This document shows, in pieces, positions 9,782-18,693 of a stretch of 53,922 bases of DNA. Both the position numbers and the translations under genes were made by a program. Below the pieces are notes generated by a model that saw only the letters and a program-made list of their open reading frames with translations, was not told where the DNA came from and ran no database searches. The DNA comes from Vibrio ordalii ATCC 33509 (GTDB lineage: Bacteria > Pseudomonadota > Gammaproteobacteria > Enterobacterales > Vibrionaceae). Each line of letters begins with the position of its first letter. The first letter of the stretch is position 1. The stretch is taken from positions 1-53,922 of the forward strand of contig AEZC01000100.1 of NCBI GenBank assembly GCA_000257205.1, written 5' to 3'.

Positions 9782-9783
9782 TA

Positions 9784-10104
9784 ATGTCTGATTTGATTTC
9801 TTACGACGATGCCATTGATGCGGCTTACGACATCTTTCTTGAAATGGCACCCGATAATCTAGAACCTGTTGATGTGATCCTGTTTACGGCACAATTTGAA
9901 GACCGTGGCGCGGCTGAACTGCTTGACGTTGGTGATGATTGGGTTCAACACGTGGGTTTTGACGTCGATAAGGAAGCTTACGCGGAAGTATTGATCGGTC
10001 TTGTCAACGAAGAGGACGACGTACTAGACGATGTGTTTGCAAGAATGCTCGTTAGCCGCGACCCAGACCAAAAGTTCTGCCACATTCTGTGGAAGCGTGA
10101 CTAA
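9784..10104 (+). CDS. yciU: Acidic DUF440 protein, putative dsDNA mimic
   Basis: A 106-residue, strongly acidic protein of the HI1450/YciU family (DUF440). The family was proposed from structure to mimic double-stranded DNA and perhaps to bind HU. The even spread of Asp/Glu and the motif VDVILFTAQFEDRGAAEL (about 25-42) support the family. It begins 2 nt after the efpL stop codon and ends at a strong bidirectional terminator. The family is clear; its cellular role is not. Confidence 0.88.
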   Translation: MSDLISYDDAIDAAYDIFLEMAPDNLEPVDVILFTAQFEDRGAAELLDVGDDWVQHVGFDVDKEAYAEVLIGLVNEEDDVLDDVFARMLVSRDPDQKFCHILWKRD

Positions 10105-10166
10105 CCTCATTACTGTTGCTGCGTTTTATAATGAAATCGTCGTGACACTGTCTTGAGGCAAACAGC

Positions 10167-10204
10167 AATAACGCCAATCGTGATTGATTGGCGTTATTAT
10201 TTTT
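10167..10204. terminator. Bidirectional terminator between yciU and yqfB
   Basis: A 13-bp perfect stem (AATAACGCCAATC/GATTGGCGTTATT) with a 6-nt loop, flanked by a T run on the plus side and A-rich sequence on the other. It serves both convergent genes and overlaps the yqfB stop codon. Confidence 0.9.
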
Positions 10205-10547
10205 AAGCGTGATCTTTTTCCAGAGCTTTTTCTTCAACCAGTTGATAGTGAATTACATACAACTGTTCAATATTGGGATAAATGTCTTGAATCACCTCTT
10301 TCAGTGTCGTGAGTGACATATTTTCTTGCTCTGCATGGTAGTGGCTTAATTCGCTAAATAGGATCGGTTCAACCTTATTGATTAACAAGCGGCAGAACTT
10401 TCGTCCCTCTTCCAACGTACTCACCTCAACAATAGAGCCAACTTGGTAGTGCTTTTCGCTCTCATCACGAATGGTGATCACTTTCTTTTTCGCCAAAATA
10501 TCCGCTTCAAAACGAGCGAAAAAAGTCATTTCTGTTGGAGCTGTCAT
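10203..10547 (-). CDS. yqfB: N4-acetylcytidine amidohydrolase, ASCH domain
   Basis: A 114-residue ASCH-fold protein of the YqfB/UPF0267 family. E. coli YqfB hydrolyses N4-acetylcytidine to cytidine and acetate. Conserved features include ITIRDESEKHY (about 24-34), which contains the catalytic region, and the HAEQENMSLTTLKEVIQDIYP stretch (about 70-90). It is slightly longer than E. coli YqfB (103) at both ends. It is transcribed towards yciU with a shared terminator. An AAAGAGAA element precedes ATG 10547. Confidence 0.88.
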   Translation of the reverse strand: MTAPTEMTFFARFEADILAKKKVITIRDESEKHYQVGSIVEVSTLEEGRKFCRLLINKVEPILFSELSHYHAEQENMSLTTLKEVIQDIYPNIEQLYVIHYQLVEEKALEKDHA

Positions 10548-10568
10548 CGCATTTTCTCTTTATTATTT

Positions 10569-10640
10569 AAACCACAAGTTACTATTTACAACACAGGTTA
10601 TTATTTACAACACAGGTTACTATTGACAACACAAGTTACG
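10569..10640. repeat. Tandem 19-bp repeat, about 3.8 copies
   Basis: Consecutive 19-nt units begin at 10569, 10588, 10607 and 10626 (partial), each close to ACAACACAGGTTACTATTT. They lie just upstream of yqfB and before the hutC promoter region, and copy number could vary between strains. Confidence 0.85.
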
Positions 10641-10761
10641 GCGCCATCTTACCGTGACACTGACCCTTTGTCGTCGATAGCGGCTTCACCAATTCACCGT
10701 TTTGGCCGATGATGATCGCAAAGCCTTATCTAAATATTGCATTTCCCAGCGACTTCGTTAA

Positions 10762-10781
10762 TTATTTGTATATTCAAATAA
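10762..10781. promoter_or_regulatory. HutC operator at hutC
   Basis: TTATTTG-N6-CAAATAA is a 20-bp near-perfect palindrome ending 8 nt before the hutC start. Its core TTTGTATATTCA matches the TTTGTATATACA core upstream of hutI, and resembles the TGTATGTACA-type sites known for HutC. It implies autorepression. Confidence 0.75.
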
Positions 10782-10789
10782 AACTCATC

Positions 10790-11509
10790 ATGCCCATGTC
10801 AAGCTCACCACTTTATAGACAAATAAAACAATTTATTTTAGATAACATTGACTCCGGACACTGGCCTGTCGGCCAACGCATAAGCACCGAGCTAGAACTG
10901 ACCGAGCAATTTAATGTGAGTCGGATGACGGTGAATAAAGCGATACGGGATCTGGTAGCTGATGGAAAACTGCAGCGCCGACCAAGGCTAGGTACTTTTG
11001 TTTGCGCTGTAGAAGACAAAGCGGAATCACCGCTACTTGATATTCGTAATATTGCTGACGAGGTCGCTAGCCGAGGAAAGCAATATCGCAGTAAAGTCTT
11101 AAAGCAACTTGCGTTAGCAGCAGATGAAAGTGTCGCTATCAAACTCGGCGTCATGCTAGGATCTTCTGTTTTTTATAGTGAAATCATTCACTTTGCTAAT
11201 GACACTCCGATACAACTGGAAGTGCGTTGGGTCAATAGCCGCTACGCGCCCCACTATCTTGAACAAAACTTCGCCTTCATGACGCCCAATCAATATCTTT
11301 CACAAAACTGCCCATTGAGTGCAATTGAGCACACTGTTGAAGCCATTATTGCCGATCATCACATCAAACAATTGTTGCAGTTGGCCATCAATGAACCCTG
11401 TTTACTACTCAATCGCCGTACTTGGAGTGGCGATAAGTTAGTCAGCTCTGCACTGCTTTATCACCCGGGCTCGAAATACAAATTAACCTCTAAAGTGATG
11501 CTCGATTAA
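10790..11509 (+). CDS. hutC: Histidine-utilisation repressor, GntR/HutC family
   Basis: A repressor of the histidine-degradation genes; in characterised systems urocanate is the inducer. A winged-helix GntR domain occupies the first 70 residues (PLYRQIKQFI, RISTELELTEQFNVSRMTVNKAI). A UTRA ligand domain follows, to about residue 239. I place the start at ATG 10790 (a second ATG at 10796 is equally possible). An in-frame ATG at 10709 lies upstream of the operator and would add 27 residues unlike the family. Neither start has a strong Shine-Dalgarno sequence. The structural genes hutIGUH follow on the same strand under a second operator. Confidence 0.93.
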   Translation: MPMSSSPLYRQIKQFILDNIDSGHWPVGQRISTELELTEQFNVSRMTVNKAIRDLVADGKLQRRPRLGTFVCAVEDKAESPLLDIRNIADEVASRGKQYRSKVLKQLALAADESVAIKLGVMLGSSVFYSEIIHFANDTPIQLEVRWVNSRYAPHYLEQNFAFMTPNQYLSQNCPLSAIEHTVEAIIADHHIKQLLQLAINEPCLLLNRRTWSGDKLVSSALLYHPGSKYKLTSKVMLD

Positions 11510-11581
11510 CGCTACACATTTCAACATTCGATCACAGTTCTGCAACATTCACCTTGCGCAACCTGCTTTTTTGTCTTATTT

Positions 11582-11597
11582 ATTTGTATATACATTT
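11582..11597. promoter_or_regulatory. HutC operator at hutIGUH
   Basis: A perfect TGTATATACA palindrome (11585-11594) within ATTTGTATATACATTT, 40 nt before the hutI ATG. It shares its core with the site before hutC, so one repressor should control both transcripts. Confidence 0.75.
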
Positions 11598-11636
11598 AAA
11601 TCAGTGAAGTAATAAGCCATAACGGTGACAATAAAG

Positions 11637-12851
11637 ATGGATCTAATACTGATCAACGCGCGTATCGTCAGCATGGAACAAGGAGATCTTGGCTATCAGC
11701 CTAGCTCTCCTAAAACTGTGGTGATAAAAGCGGGCAAAATTGACGCCTGCCTTGATAGCCACATTCCCATCGCCGCCGCGCCAGAACACAAAGTCATAGA
11801 TTGCCAAGGCAAGCTTATCACTCCGGGGTTGATAGATTGCCATACTCACCTTATCTATGCCGGTAACCGCGCCAATGAGTTTGAAATGCGCTTGCAAGGC
11901 GTCCCCTACCCAGCAATCACCAAGCAAGGCGGCGGTATTTTATCAACCGTCCACGCCACCCGCACCGCATCCATTGACCAATTGGTTGAGTTGGCACTAC
12001 CAAGGTTAGAGGGGTTGCTGCGTTCCGGTGTCACATCCGTTGAGATCAAATCGGGCTACGGTTTAACGCTCCATGATGAGATAAAAATGCTCAAAGCGGC
12101 TAAGCACCTTGAGGATCATCGCCGCATTAAAGTCGTCACAACACTGCTCGCCGCTCACGCCATTCCACCAGAATATCAACACCGATCAGACGATTATGTT
12201 GAGCATATTTGTCAGGAAATCATCCCTCTGGTGGCCGAACAAAAACTCGCTTCGAGCGTCGATGTGTTTTGTGAATCGATTGGTTTTACGCTGGCACAAA
12301 CAGAAAAAGTGTTCCAAGCCGCAATTGCGCATGGGCTGCAAGTGAAAGGTCATACCGAGCAATTATCAAACCTAGGGGGAAGCGCTTTAACCGCCCATTA
12401 CCAAGGTTTGTCTGCCGATCATATCGAATATTTAGATGAGCAAGGTGTGTTTGCACTCGCCCGTTCCAATACCGTGGCAACCTTACTGCCCGGTGCTTTT
12501 TATTTCTTACGTGAAACCCAACGCCCACCGATTGATTTACTGCGTCAGCATCATATTCCAATGGCCATCGCAAGTGATTTCAACCCCGGTACATCGCCGT
12601 TTGCTGACCTCACTCTTATGATGAATATGGCGTGCACACTGTTTGGCTTAACCCCCCAAGAAGCCTTACGAGGTGTGACTCAACATGCTGCGCAAGCGTT
12701 AGGTTTTGCTGATTCTCGCGGCAAAATTGCCACTGGCTATGATGCCGATCTCGCCATTTGGAATATTAGCCACCCAGCCGATTTAAGTTATCAAGTGGGC
12801 GTACCGCGTTTGCATGCACGCGTAGTTGACGGAGCATTTACCTATGAATAA
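11637..12851 (+). CDS. hutI: Imidazolonepropionase
   Basis: Third step of histidine breakdown: hydrolysis of 4-imidazolone-5-propionate to N-formimidoyl-glutamate. It is an amidohydrolase-superfamily enzyme of 404 residues, with the metal-binding [19 protein letters not shown] segment (HxH) and the later His/Asp ligands in [10 protein letters not shown] and [10 protein letters not shown]. The start is taken as ATG 11637 ([11 protein letters not shown]), preceded by GGTGA; a GTG at 11625 would add four residues. It is the first gene of hutIGUH, and its last 8 nt overlap hutG. Confidence 0.94.
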   Translation: MDLILINARIVSMEQGDLGYQPSSPKTVVIKAGKIDACLDSHIPIAAAPEHKVIDCQGKLITPGLIDCHTHLIYAGNRANEFEMRLQGVPYPAITKQGGGILSTVHATRTASIDQLVELALPRLEGLLRSGVTSVEIKSGYGLTLHDEIKMLKAAKHLEDHRRIKVVTTLLAAHAIPPEYQHRSDDYVEHICQEIIPLVAEQKLASSVDVFCESIGFTLAQTEKVFQAAIAHGLQVKGHTEQLSNLGGSALTAHYQGLSADHIEYLDEQGVFALARSNTVATLLPGAFYFLRETQRPPIDLLRQHHIPMAIASDFNPGTSPFADLTLMMNMACTLFGLTPQEALRGVTQHAAQALGFADSRGKIATGYDADLAIWNISHPADLSYQVGVPRLHARVVDGAFTYE

Positions 12852-13857
12852 CCCTATTTTTAGCAACACTCAGCACAGCTTCGAGTGGCAAGGCCGTGAC
12901 GATGCCGAAGATGGCGAGTTAGGTACACGCGTTCACCATCAAACTCAACGTTGCACCGTCAATACGCTTCCCATTCAACCAAGCCAAGATGAGAAAGCCA
13001 TTGCCATTATCGGTTTTGAATGCGATGCAGGGGTGGCACGCAACAAAGGGCGCATTGGCGCAAAACAGGCTCCCGATGCCATTCGCCAAGCGCTGGCCAA
13101 CATGGCTTGGCATAAGCACTCTCGCTTTTTTGATCTGGGCAATATTCGTTGTATTGATGATGAGCTTGAGCTGGCTCAGCAACAGTGCGCTGATGTGATT
13201 GCCCATACGCTTAAACAAACGCCCGTTATCGTACTGGGTGGCGGTCATGAAGTCGCTTGGGCCACATTTCAAGGCGCAGAGCAATATCTGAGTCAACAAA
13301 CTATCAGCCAACCACGGATTGGGATCATCAATTTTGACGCACATTTTGATTTACGTGCTTTTGAGTCAGAGATCGCTTCGGTGCGACCTAGCTCGGGCAC
13401 GCCCTTTAATCAAATTCATCAATGGTGCGAGCAAAATCAATGGCCATTTCATTACGCTTGCTTAGGTGTGAGCCGAGCAAGTAATACGGCGGCACTGTTT
13501 CAACGAGCCGATGAACTGGGCGTTTGGTATATGCAAGATAATCAGTTTTCAGCACTGAGCCCGATTGATCATCTGCGTGAACTGCAGCACTTCATTGACC
13601 AGTGTGACTATCTCTATTTGACAATTGACTTAGATGTCTTTCCAGCTGCAACGGCGCCGGGAGTCAGCGCCCCAGCAGCACGTGGCGTCAGTTATGAAGC
13701 GCTCGCCCCTTATTTTGACAAAATTTTCTACCACAAAAACAAACTGTTAATTGCCGACATTGCCGAATACAACCCGCAATTTGACCAAGACAATCAAACC
13801 GCTCGTCTTGCGGCAAGGTTGTGTTGGGATATCGCCAATGCCATGACCGACGATTAA
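12844..13857 (+). CDS. hutG: Formimidoylglutamase
   Basis: Last step of the pathway: hydrolysis of N-formimidoyl-L-glutamate to glutamate and formamide. It is an arginase/ureohydrolase-fold enzyme of 337 residues with all manganese-binding motifs: [17 protein letters not shown] (D-A-H-x-D) and TIDLDVFP (D-x-D). The start ATG 12844 lies inside the end of hutI (ATGAATAA overlap) with GGAG 10 nt upstream. A TTG at 12826 is in frame but deeper in hutI. The overlap suggests translational coupling. Confidence 0.94.
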   Translation: MNNPIFSNTQHSFEWQGRDDAEDGELGTRVHHQTQRCTVNTLPIQPSQDEKAIAIIGFECDAGVARNKGRIGAKQAPDAIRQALANMAWHKHSRFFDLGNIRCIDDELELAQQQCADVIAHTLKQTPVIVLGGGHEVAWATFQGAEQYLSQQTISQPRIGIINFDAHFDLRAFESEIASVRPSSGTPFNQIHQWCEQNQWPFHYACLGVSRASNTAALFQRADELGVWYMQDNQFSALSPIDHLRELQHFIDQCDYLYLTIDLDVFPAATAPGVSAPAARGVSYEALAPYFDKIFYHKNKLLIADIAEYNPQFDQDNQTARLAARLCWDIANAMTDD

Positions 13858-13934
13858 TCGCTACACCTCACTTAACCCGATACTGGCACCATAACAACAA
13901 TAGCGCCACATTGTGAAATACAAGGAGTCTCAAC

Positions 13935-15632
13935 ATGACGCAACCCCATACTCAAGAGCAACGTCTTGATACCACGCGCACCATTCGCGCCCCTCACGGC
14001 ACAACACTTCGAGCCAAATCGTGGTTAACCGAAGCGCCACTGCGCATGCTCATGAACAACCTTGACCCAGACGTTGCAGAGCACCCACATGCACTTGTGG
14101 TGTATGGTGGCATTGGCCGCGCGGCGCGAAATTGGCCGTGCTTTGATAAAATTGTTGAAGTGCTTGAACGCCTTGAAGAGGATCAAACGCTCTTGGTTCA
14201 ATCAGGCAAACCTGTCGGCGTTTTCCCGACGCACAAAAATGCACCACGTGTGCTGATTGCCAACTCAAACCTTGTGCCGCACTGGGCCAACTGGGAGCAC
14301 TTTAATGAGCTCGATAAGCAGGGGTTGATGATGTACGGTCAAATGACGGCGGGCTCATGGATCTACATCGGCTCACAAGGCATTGTACAAGGTACTTACG
14401 AAACCTTCGTCGCCATCGCTAGACAGCATTTTGCAGGTAACGCAAAAGGCCGCTGGGTGTTGACTGGTGGCTTGGGTGGCATGGGCGGCGCTCAGCCATT
14501 AGCGGCAACCATGGCTGGGTTTTCCATGATTGCGGTCGAGTGTGATGAATCGCGCATCGACTACCGTTTACGCACTGGTTATGTCGATAAAAAAGCCACC
14601 AGCTTAGATCAAGCCTTAGCGATGATCGATAGCTCGGAGACACCGATTTCTGTCGGTTTGTTAGGTAATGCCGCTGATATTTTTCCACAGCTAGTTGAGC
14701 GTAATATCACCCCCGATGTGGTGACAGACCAAACCTCGGCCCATGACCCACTCAATGGTTATTTACCCTTAAATTGGAGTATGGAACACGCCGCTCAAAT
14801 GCGCACTCAAGATGAAAGCCAGGTGGTCAAGGCGGCCAAAGCATCGATGGCCGTCCAAGTTCAAGCGATGTTAACGCTGCAAAAACGCGGCGCTGCCACA
14901 CTCGACTACGGCAACAACATCCGCCAAATGGCTCTCGAAGAAGGAGTGGCAAACGCTTTTGACTTCCCAGGATTCGTGCCAGCCTACATTCGCCCGCTAT
15001 TTTGTGAGGGGATTGGACCTTTTCGCTGGGTCGCCCTGTCTGGCGATCCCGAAGACATTTATAAAACCGACCAAAAAGTGAAAGAGTTAATCCCTGATAA
15101 CCCCCATCTACATAACTGGCTAGACATGGCGCGCGAACGCATTCAATTCCAAGGCCTACCAGCTCGCATCTGCTGGGTGGGTTTGAAAGATCGCGAACGT
15201 TTAGGCCAAGCCTTTAACGCGATGGTGAAAAGTGGCGAGTTAAAAGCGCCAGTCGTGATTGGTCGCGACCATTTAGATTCCGGCTCGGTAGCAAGCCCAA
15301 ACCGTGAAACTGAAGGTATGCTAGATGGCTCAGACGCTGTTTCCGATTGGCCGCTGCTCAACGCACTGCTCAATACCGCCGGTGGCGCAACTTGGGTGTC
15401 ACTTCACCACGGCGGTGGCGTAGGTATGGGCTTTTCTCAGCACTCTGGCATGGTGATCTGCTGCGATGGTTCAGATGACGCAGCACAACGTATTGCACGT
15501 GTTTTACATAACGACCCAGCCACGGGTGTCATGCGCCATGCTGATGCAGGTTATGACATTGCGAAACGCTGCGCTAAAGAACAAAAGCTCGACCTGCCAA
15601 TGCTCAACCATGAACTCGCGCAACTGAAGTAA
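13935..15632 (+). CDS. hutU: Urocanate hydratase
   Basis: Second step: addition of water to urocanate to give 4-imidazolone-5-propionate, using tightly bound NAD+ as an electrophile. The 565 residues are the family's standard length. Conserved stretches include [14 protein letters not shown] (about 56-69), the NAD-binding [18 protein letters not shown] (about 178-195), [12 protein letters not shown] and the C-terminal [18 protein letters not shown]. The Shine-Dalgarno AAGGAG sits before ATG 13935. It comes 77 nt after hutG and 11 nt before hutH, within one operon. Confidence 0.96.
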   Translation: MTQPHTQEQRLDTTRTIRAPHGTTLRAKSWLTEAPLRMLMNNLDPDVAEHPHALVVYGGIGRAARNWPCFDKIVEVLERLEEDQTLLVQSGKPVGVFPTHKNAPRVLIANSNLVPHWANWEHFNELDKQGLMMYGQMTAGSWIYIGSQGIVQGTYETFVAIARQHFAGNAKGRWVLTGGLGGMGGAQPLAATMAGFSMIAVECDESRIDYRLRTGYVDKKATSLDQALAMIDSSETPISVGLLGNAADIFPQLVERNITPDVVTDQTSAHDPLNGYLPLNWSMEHAAQMRTQDESQVVKAAKASMAVQVQAMLTLQKRGAATLDYGNNIRQMALEEGVANAFDFPGFVPAYIRPLFCEGIGPFRWVALSGDPEDIYKTDQKVKELIPDNPHLHNWLDMARERIQFQGLPARICWVGLKDRERLGQAFNAMVKSGELKAPVVIGRDHLDSGSVASPNRETEGMLDGSDAVSDWPLLNALLNTAGGATWVSLHHGGGVGMGFSQHSGMVICCDGSDDAAQRIARVLHNDPATGVMRHADAGYDIAKRCAKEQKLDLPMLNHELAQLK

Positions 15633-15643
15633 GGACAAAAAAC

Positions 15644-17176
15644 ATGTTAAATCTTGTTATTAAACCGGGCCAATTGAGCTTAAAAGCACTGCGTCAAGTC
15701 AGCCGAAAGCCGGTCACCGTATCACTCGACTCCAGCGCGATAGCAGGTATTGAAGCAAGTAAACAAGTCGTTGAGCAGGTGATTGCCGAAAATCGTACTG
15801 TTTATGGTATCAACACGGGGTTTGGCCTACTTGCCAATACCAAAATTGCCCCTGAAGATTTAGAAACCTTGCAGCGCAGCATCGTGCTTTCACACGCTGC
15901 GGGCATTGGTAAATTCATGGCGGATGAAACCGTTCGCTTGATGATGGTACTCAAAATTAATAGCCTTTCCCGTGGGTATTCTGGTATTCGACTTGAGGTG
16001 ATCAACGCCTTGATGGCGTTAGTTAATCACCAAGTCTACCCCTGTGTTCCGCAAAAGGGATCGGTTGGCGCATCGGGTGATTTAGCGCCTTTAGCACACA
16101 TGAGTACGGTACTGCTCGGCGAAGGGCAAGCTCGCCACAACGGCGAAATCATCTCTGGGCTGGACGCGTTGAAAATCGCAGGGCTAACTCCTATTACTTT
16201 AGCGCCAAAAGAGGGGCTCGCGCTGCTCAATGGCACACAAGCTTCTACCGCATTTGCACTAGAGGGGTTATTTGCCGCAGAAGACTTATTTGCCTCCGCC
16301 ATTGTGTGTGGTTCGATGTCGGTCGAAGCGGCGCTGGGCAGTCGCCGCCCGTTTGATCCGCGCATTCATCGCGTTCGCGGCCATCGCGCGCAAATGGATG
16401 CCGCCAGCGCTTATCGCCACGTACTTGACAGCCGCAGCGAGATTGGTGAATCCCACACCGCATGTGAAAAAGTACAAGATCCGTATTCACTGCGTTGCCA
16501 ACCACAAGTGATGGGCGCGTGCTTACAGCAAATTCGCAATTCGGCTGAAACGCTAGAAGTGGAAGCCAATGCCGTTTCCGACAACCCTCTGGTGTTTGCA
16601 GACGATGGCGACATCATCTCTGGCGGTAATTTCCATGCAGAGCCCGTCGCGATGGCTGCGGATAACTTGGCGCTAGCAATTGCCGAAATCGGCAGTTTGT
16701 CAGAACGACGCATGGCACTTTTGATTGACAGCGCGCTCAGCAAGCTTCCGCCATTTTTAGTGGACAACGGTGGCGTTAACTCTGGCTTTATGATTGCGCA
16801 AGTGACGGCGGCAGCGCTAGCCAGTGAAAATAAAACGCTCGCCCACCCGGCTTCGGTTGACAGCTTACCCACTTCAGCCAACCAAGAAGATCACGTGTCG
16901 ATGGCAACGTTTGCTGGTCGTCGTCTGCGTGATATGAGCGAAAACACGCGTGGTATTTTAGCGGTCGAGTATCTTTCTGCCGCGCAGGGGCTCGATTTCA
17001 GAGCGCCCAATAAATCCTCCGCATTGGTCGAACAAGCGAAACAAATCCTGCGTAAAAAAGTTTCGTTTTACGATAAGGATCGCTACTTCTCGCCAGACAT
17101 TGAACAAGCCAATACCTTGCTAGAACTGGCGGTACATAACTCTCTCATGCCGGAAAATCTTCTCCCTAGCTTATAA
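15644..17176 (+). CDS. hutH: Histidine ammonia-lyase
   Basis: First step: non-oxidative deamination of L-histidine to urocanate and ammonia. The 510 residues match the family. The autocatalytic MIO cofactor arises from Ala143-Ser144-Gly145 in [15 protein letters not shown]. The catalytic Tyr region YGINTGFG (about 54-61) and [17 protein letters not shown] are conserved. The Shine-Dalgarno AAGGA precedes ATG. It is the last gene of hutIGUH and is followed 12 nt after its stop by a strong terminator. Confidence 0.97.
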   Translation: MLNLVIKPGQLSLKALRQVSRKPVTVSLDSSAIAGIEASKQVVEQVIAENRTVYGINTGFGLLANTKIAPEDLETLQRSIVLSHAAGIGKFMADETVRLMMVLKINSLSRGYSGIRLEVINALMALVNHQVYPCVPQKGSVGASGDLAPLAHMSTVLLGEGQARHNGEIISGLDALKIAGLTPITLAPKEGLALLNGTQASTAFALEGLFAAEDLFASAIVCGSMSVEAALGSRRPFDPRIHRVRGHRAQMDAASAYRHVLDSRSEIGESHTACEKVQDPYSLRCQPQVMGACLQQIRNSAETLEVEANAVSDNPLVFADDGDIISGGNFHAEPVAMAADNLALAIAEIGSLSERRMALLIDSALSKLPPFLVDNGGVNSGFMIAQVTAAALASENKTLAHPASVDSLPTSANQEDHVSMATFAGRRLRDMSENTRGILAVEYLSAAQGLDFRAPNKSSALVEQAKQILRKKVSFYDKDRYFSPDIEQANTLLELAVHNSLMPENLLPSL

Positions 17177-17188
17177 TATTACGCTATT

Positions 17189-17216
17189 GAGCCTCGCTCT
17201 CTGTGAGGCTCTTTTT
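17189..17216 (+). terminator. Terminator of hutIGUH
   Basis: GAGCCTC/GAGGCTC stem with a short loop and a T5 run, directly downstream of hutH. Confidence 0.88.
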
Positions 17217-17285
17217 ACTGATTGGACCATTCATCGAGTGGAGTTGACTTATAATCGCGTCAGTTTTGGCTATACAGCGTACATT

Positions 17286-18011
17286 ATGTCTCTTACATCT
17301 TATTTCTCTCATCAAGATCAAAAATTCCAGTTCACTCGCCAACAAGCGAGTCACTTTGCTAAAAAAGTGGCGGGAGATTTCAACCCAATCCACGACGAAG
17401 ACAGCAAGCGTTTCTGTGTTCCGGGCGATTTGCTCTTTGCAGTATTGCTGCAAAAAGAAGGCATTAGCCAAAAGATGCGTTTTGATTTTTCAGGCATGGT
17501 CAGCGATGGCATTGCACTGCACATTGAAAATAAGTGTATGAAAGAGAGCGCTCTTGTCGATACTGCCGGCAAAGAGTATCTACACATGAGCCGTGAAGGC
17601 CAAGTAAGCCACAACACTGCATTTATCGAACACGTTGTGACGAACTATGTGCAGTTTTCTGGTATGAACTTCCCGCACATCATGGTGCCATTGATGGAAG
17701 AAGCGCAAATGATGATTAACTGCCAGCGCCCATTAGTCATCTATGAAAGCATGGAAGTGGAATTTGAACGTTTAGACCTCACTTCACCTGAAGTTGAGTT
17801 TTCTGGTGCGACGTTTGATGTTGACGGTAAACGTGGCATTGTCACGCTTAACTTTGCCTTTAAAGAAAACGGTCAAATCGTAGGGAAAGGGGTGAAGCGC
17901 ATGGTAGCCAGTGGCCTGAAACCTTATGACCAAGAAGCAGTAGATGACTTGGTTAATCGCTTCAATGAACGTAAAGAGATGTTTTTAGCTCAAGTTTCAA
18001 AAGCAGCCTAA
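17286..18011 (+). CDS. DUF3581 family protein, possible hot-dog fold
   Basis: A 241-residue cytoplasmic protein of the gammaproteobacterial DUF3581 family, whose function is not established. The N-terminal stretch AGDFNPIHDED resembles the GDxNPxH active-site segment of MaoC-like hot-dog hydratases, followed by FCVPGDLLFAVLL. This suggests, without proving, an acyl-thioester or lipid-related activity. The start is ATG 17286 (MSLTSYFSHQDQKFQF); longer in-frame starts run back into the hutH terminator. It is a single gene ending at the terminator at 18101. Confidence 0.75.
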   Translation: MSLTSYFSHQDQKFQFTRQQASHFAKKVAGDFNPIHDEDSKRFCVPGDLLFAVLLQKEGISQKMRFDFSGMVSDGIALHIENKCMKESALVDTAGKEYLHMSREGQVSHNTAFIEHVVTNYVQFSGMNFPHIMVPLMEEAQMMINCQRPLVIYESMEVEFERLDLTSPEVEFSGATFDVDGKRGIVTLNFAFKENGQIVGKGVKRMVASGLKPYDQEAVDDLVNRFNERKEMFLAQVSKAA

Positions 18012-18052
18012 CCGTATTATTTTCACTATGGCTTGAGCTCTTTTGCCCATTA

Positions 18053-18090
18053 TCTAGAACCATGTTTGTTGTCTAGAACCATGTTCGTTG
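18053..18090. repeat. Tandem 19-bp repeat, 2 copies
   Basis: TCTAGAACCATGTTTGTTG is repeated with one T-to-C change at 18072-18090, between the DUF3581 gene and its terminator. Confidence 0.85.
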
Positions 18091-18100
18091 TGTAGATTTC

Positions 18101-18126
18101 GCCCCGCTATTCTTGCGGGGCTTTTG
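18101..18126 (+). terminator. Terminator after the DUF3581 gene
   Basis: GCCCCGC/GCGGGGC 7-bp stem with a 7-nt loop and TTTT. Confidence 0.8.
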
Positions 18127-18151
18127 ATTTCGAATGTCTTACGATATTCAA

Positions 18152-18613
18152 CTATATCCAGCGCCTAACACGCTGCTTGTAATCGACATACTCTTCGCCA
18201 AAACGCGCTTCCAGCACTCGCTCTTCTGGATAAATCTGAAAACGATTCATAAACCACACAAATAAAAATGCGACCACGAGGCTCAACCCATTGTTTTGCC
18301 AGTATGCCACGCCAAACAACAGCAAAAAGAGCCCCAGATACATCGGATTACGCGAATAACGGTAGATACCACTGTCGACAATGCACGATGTTGTTTCTGG
18401 TTTGGTTGGATTGACCGTGGTTTTCTTGCGGCGAAATTCGTAAATCCCGAGTAAACCAACGATGCCAGATAAAACAAAGCAAATCGCAAAGACCACTCGA
18501 GGCGCAGGTAAAGCGAGGCTTGCAAACTCAAAACTGTATGAGACACGATGCATTAACAGTAGCGCCACGATGAATATCGCCACTGGGGGTATTTTCAGTT
18601 CAAATTTTTCCAT
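18152..18613 (-). CDS. Isoprenylcysteine methyltransferase-like membrane protein
   Basis: A 153-residue integral membrane protein of the ICMT/PEMT-like methyltransferase group. There are about four hydrophobic segments. The hallmark C-terminal pattern SRNPMYLGLFLLLFG is followed by EERVLEARFGEEYVDYKQRVRRW, the usual S-adenosylmethionine-binding region. Bacterial members methylate diverse or unknown substrates, so the substrate is not predicted. The start is chosen as ATG 18613, with GGTGGAGC just upstream; a TTG at 18643 is in frame but poorly placed. It lies downstream of the ydiJ terminator. Confidence 0.75.
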   Translation of the reverse strand: MEKFELKIPPVAIFIVALLLMHRVSYSFEFASLALPAPRVVFAICFVLSGIVGLLGIYEFRRKKTTVNPTKPETTSCIVDSGIYRYSRNPMYLGLFLLLFGVAYWQNNGLSLVVAFLFVWFMNRFQIYPEERVLEARFGEEYVDYKQRVRRWI

Positions 18614-18660
18614 GCTGCTCCACCTGACTGTACTTCGCTCCAAACCAATATCGACAGTAT

Positions 18661-18688
18661 AGTAAAAAGCCCAGTAAGGTCTGGGCTT
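18661..18688 (-). terminator. Terminator of ydiJ
   Basis: AAGCCCAG/CTGGGCTT 8-bp stem with a 6-nt loop and TTTTT on the minus strand, just after the ydiJ stop. Confidence 0.88.
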
Positions 18689-18693
18689 AGGGT

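Noticed and set aside
10709..10789. Upstream ATG giving a longer HutC
   Set aside because: It lies before the operator, and the added 27 residues do not resemble the family.
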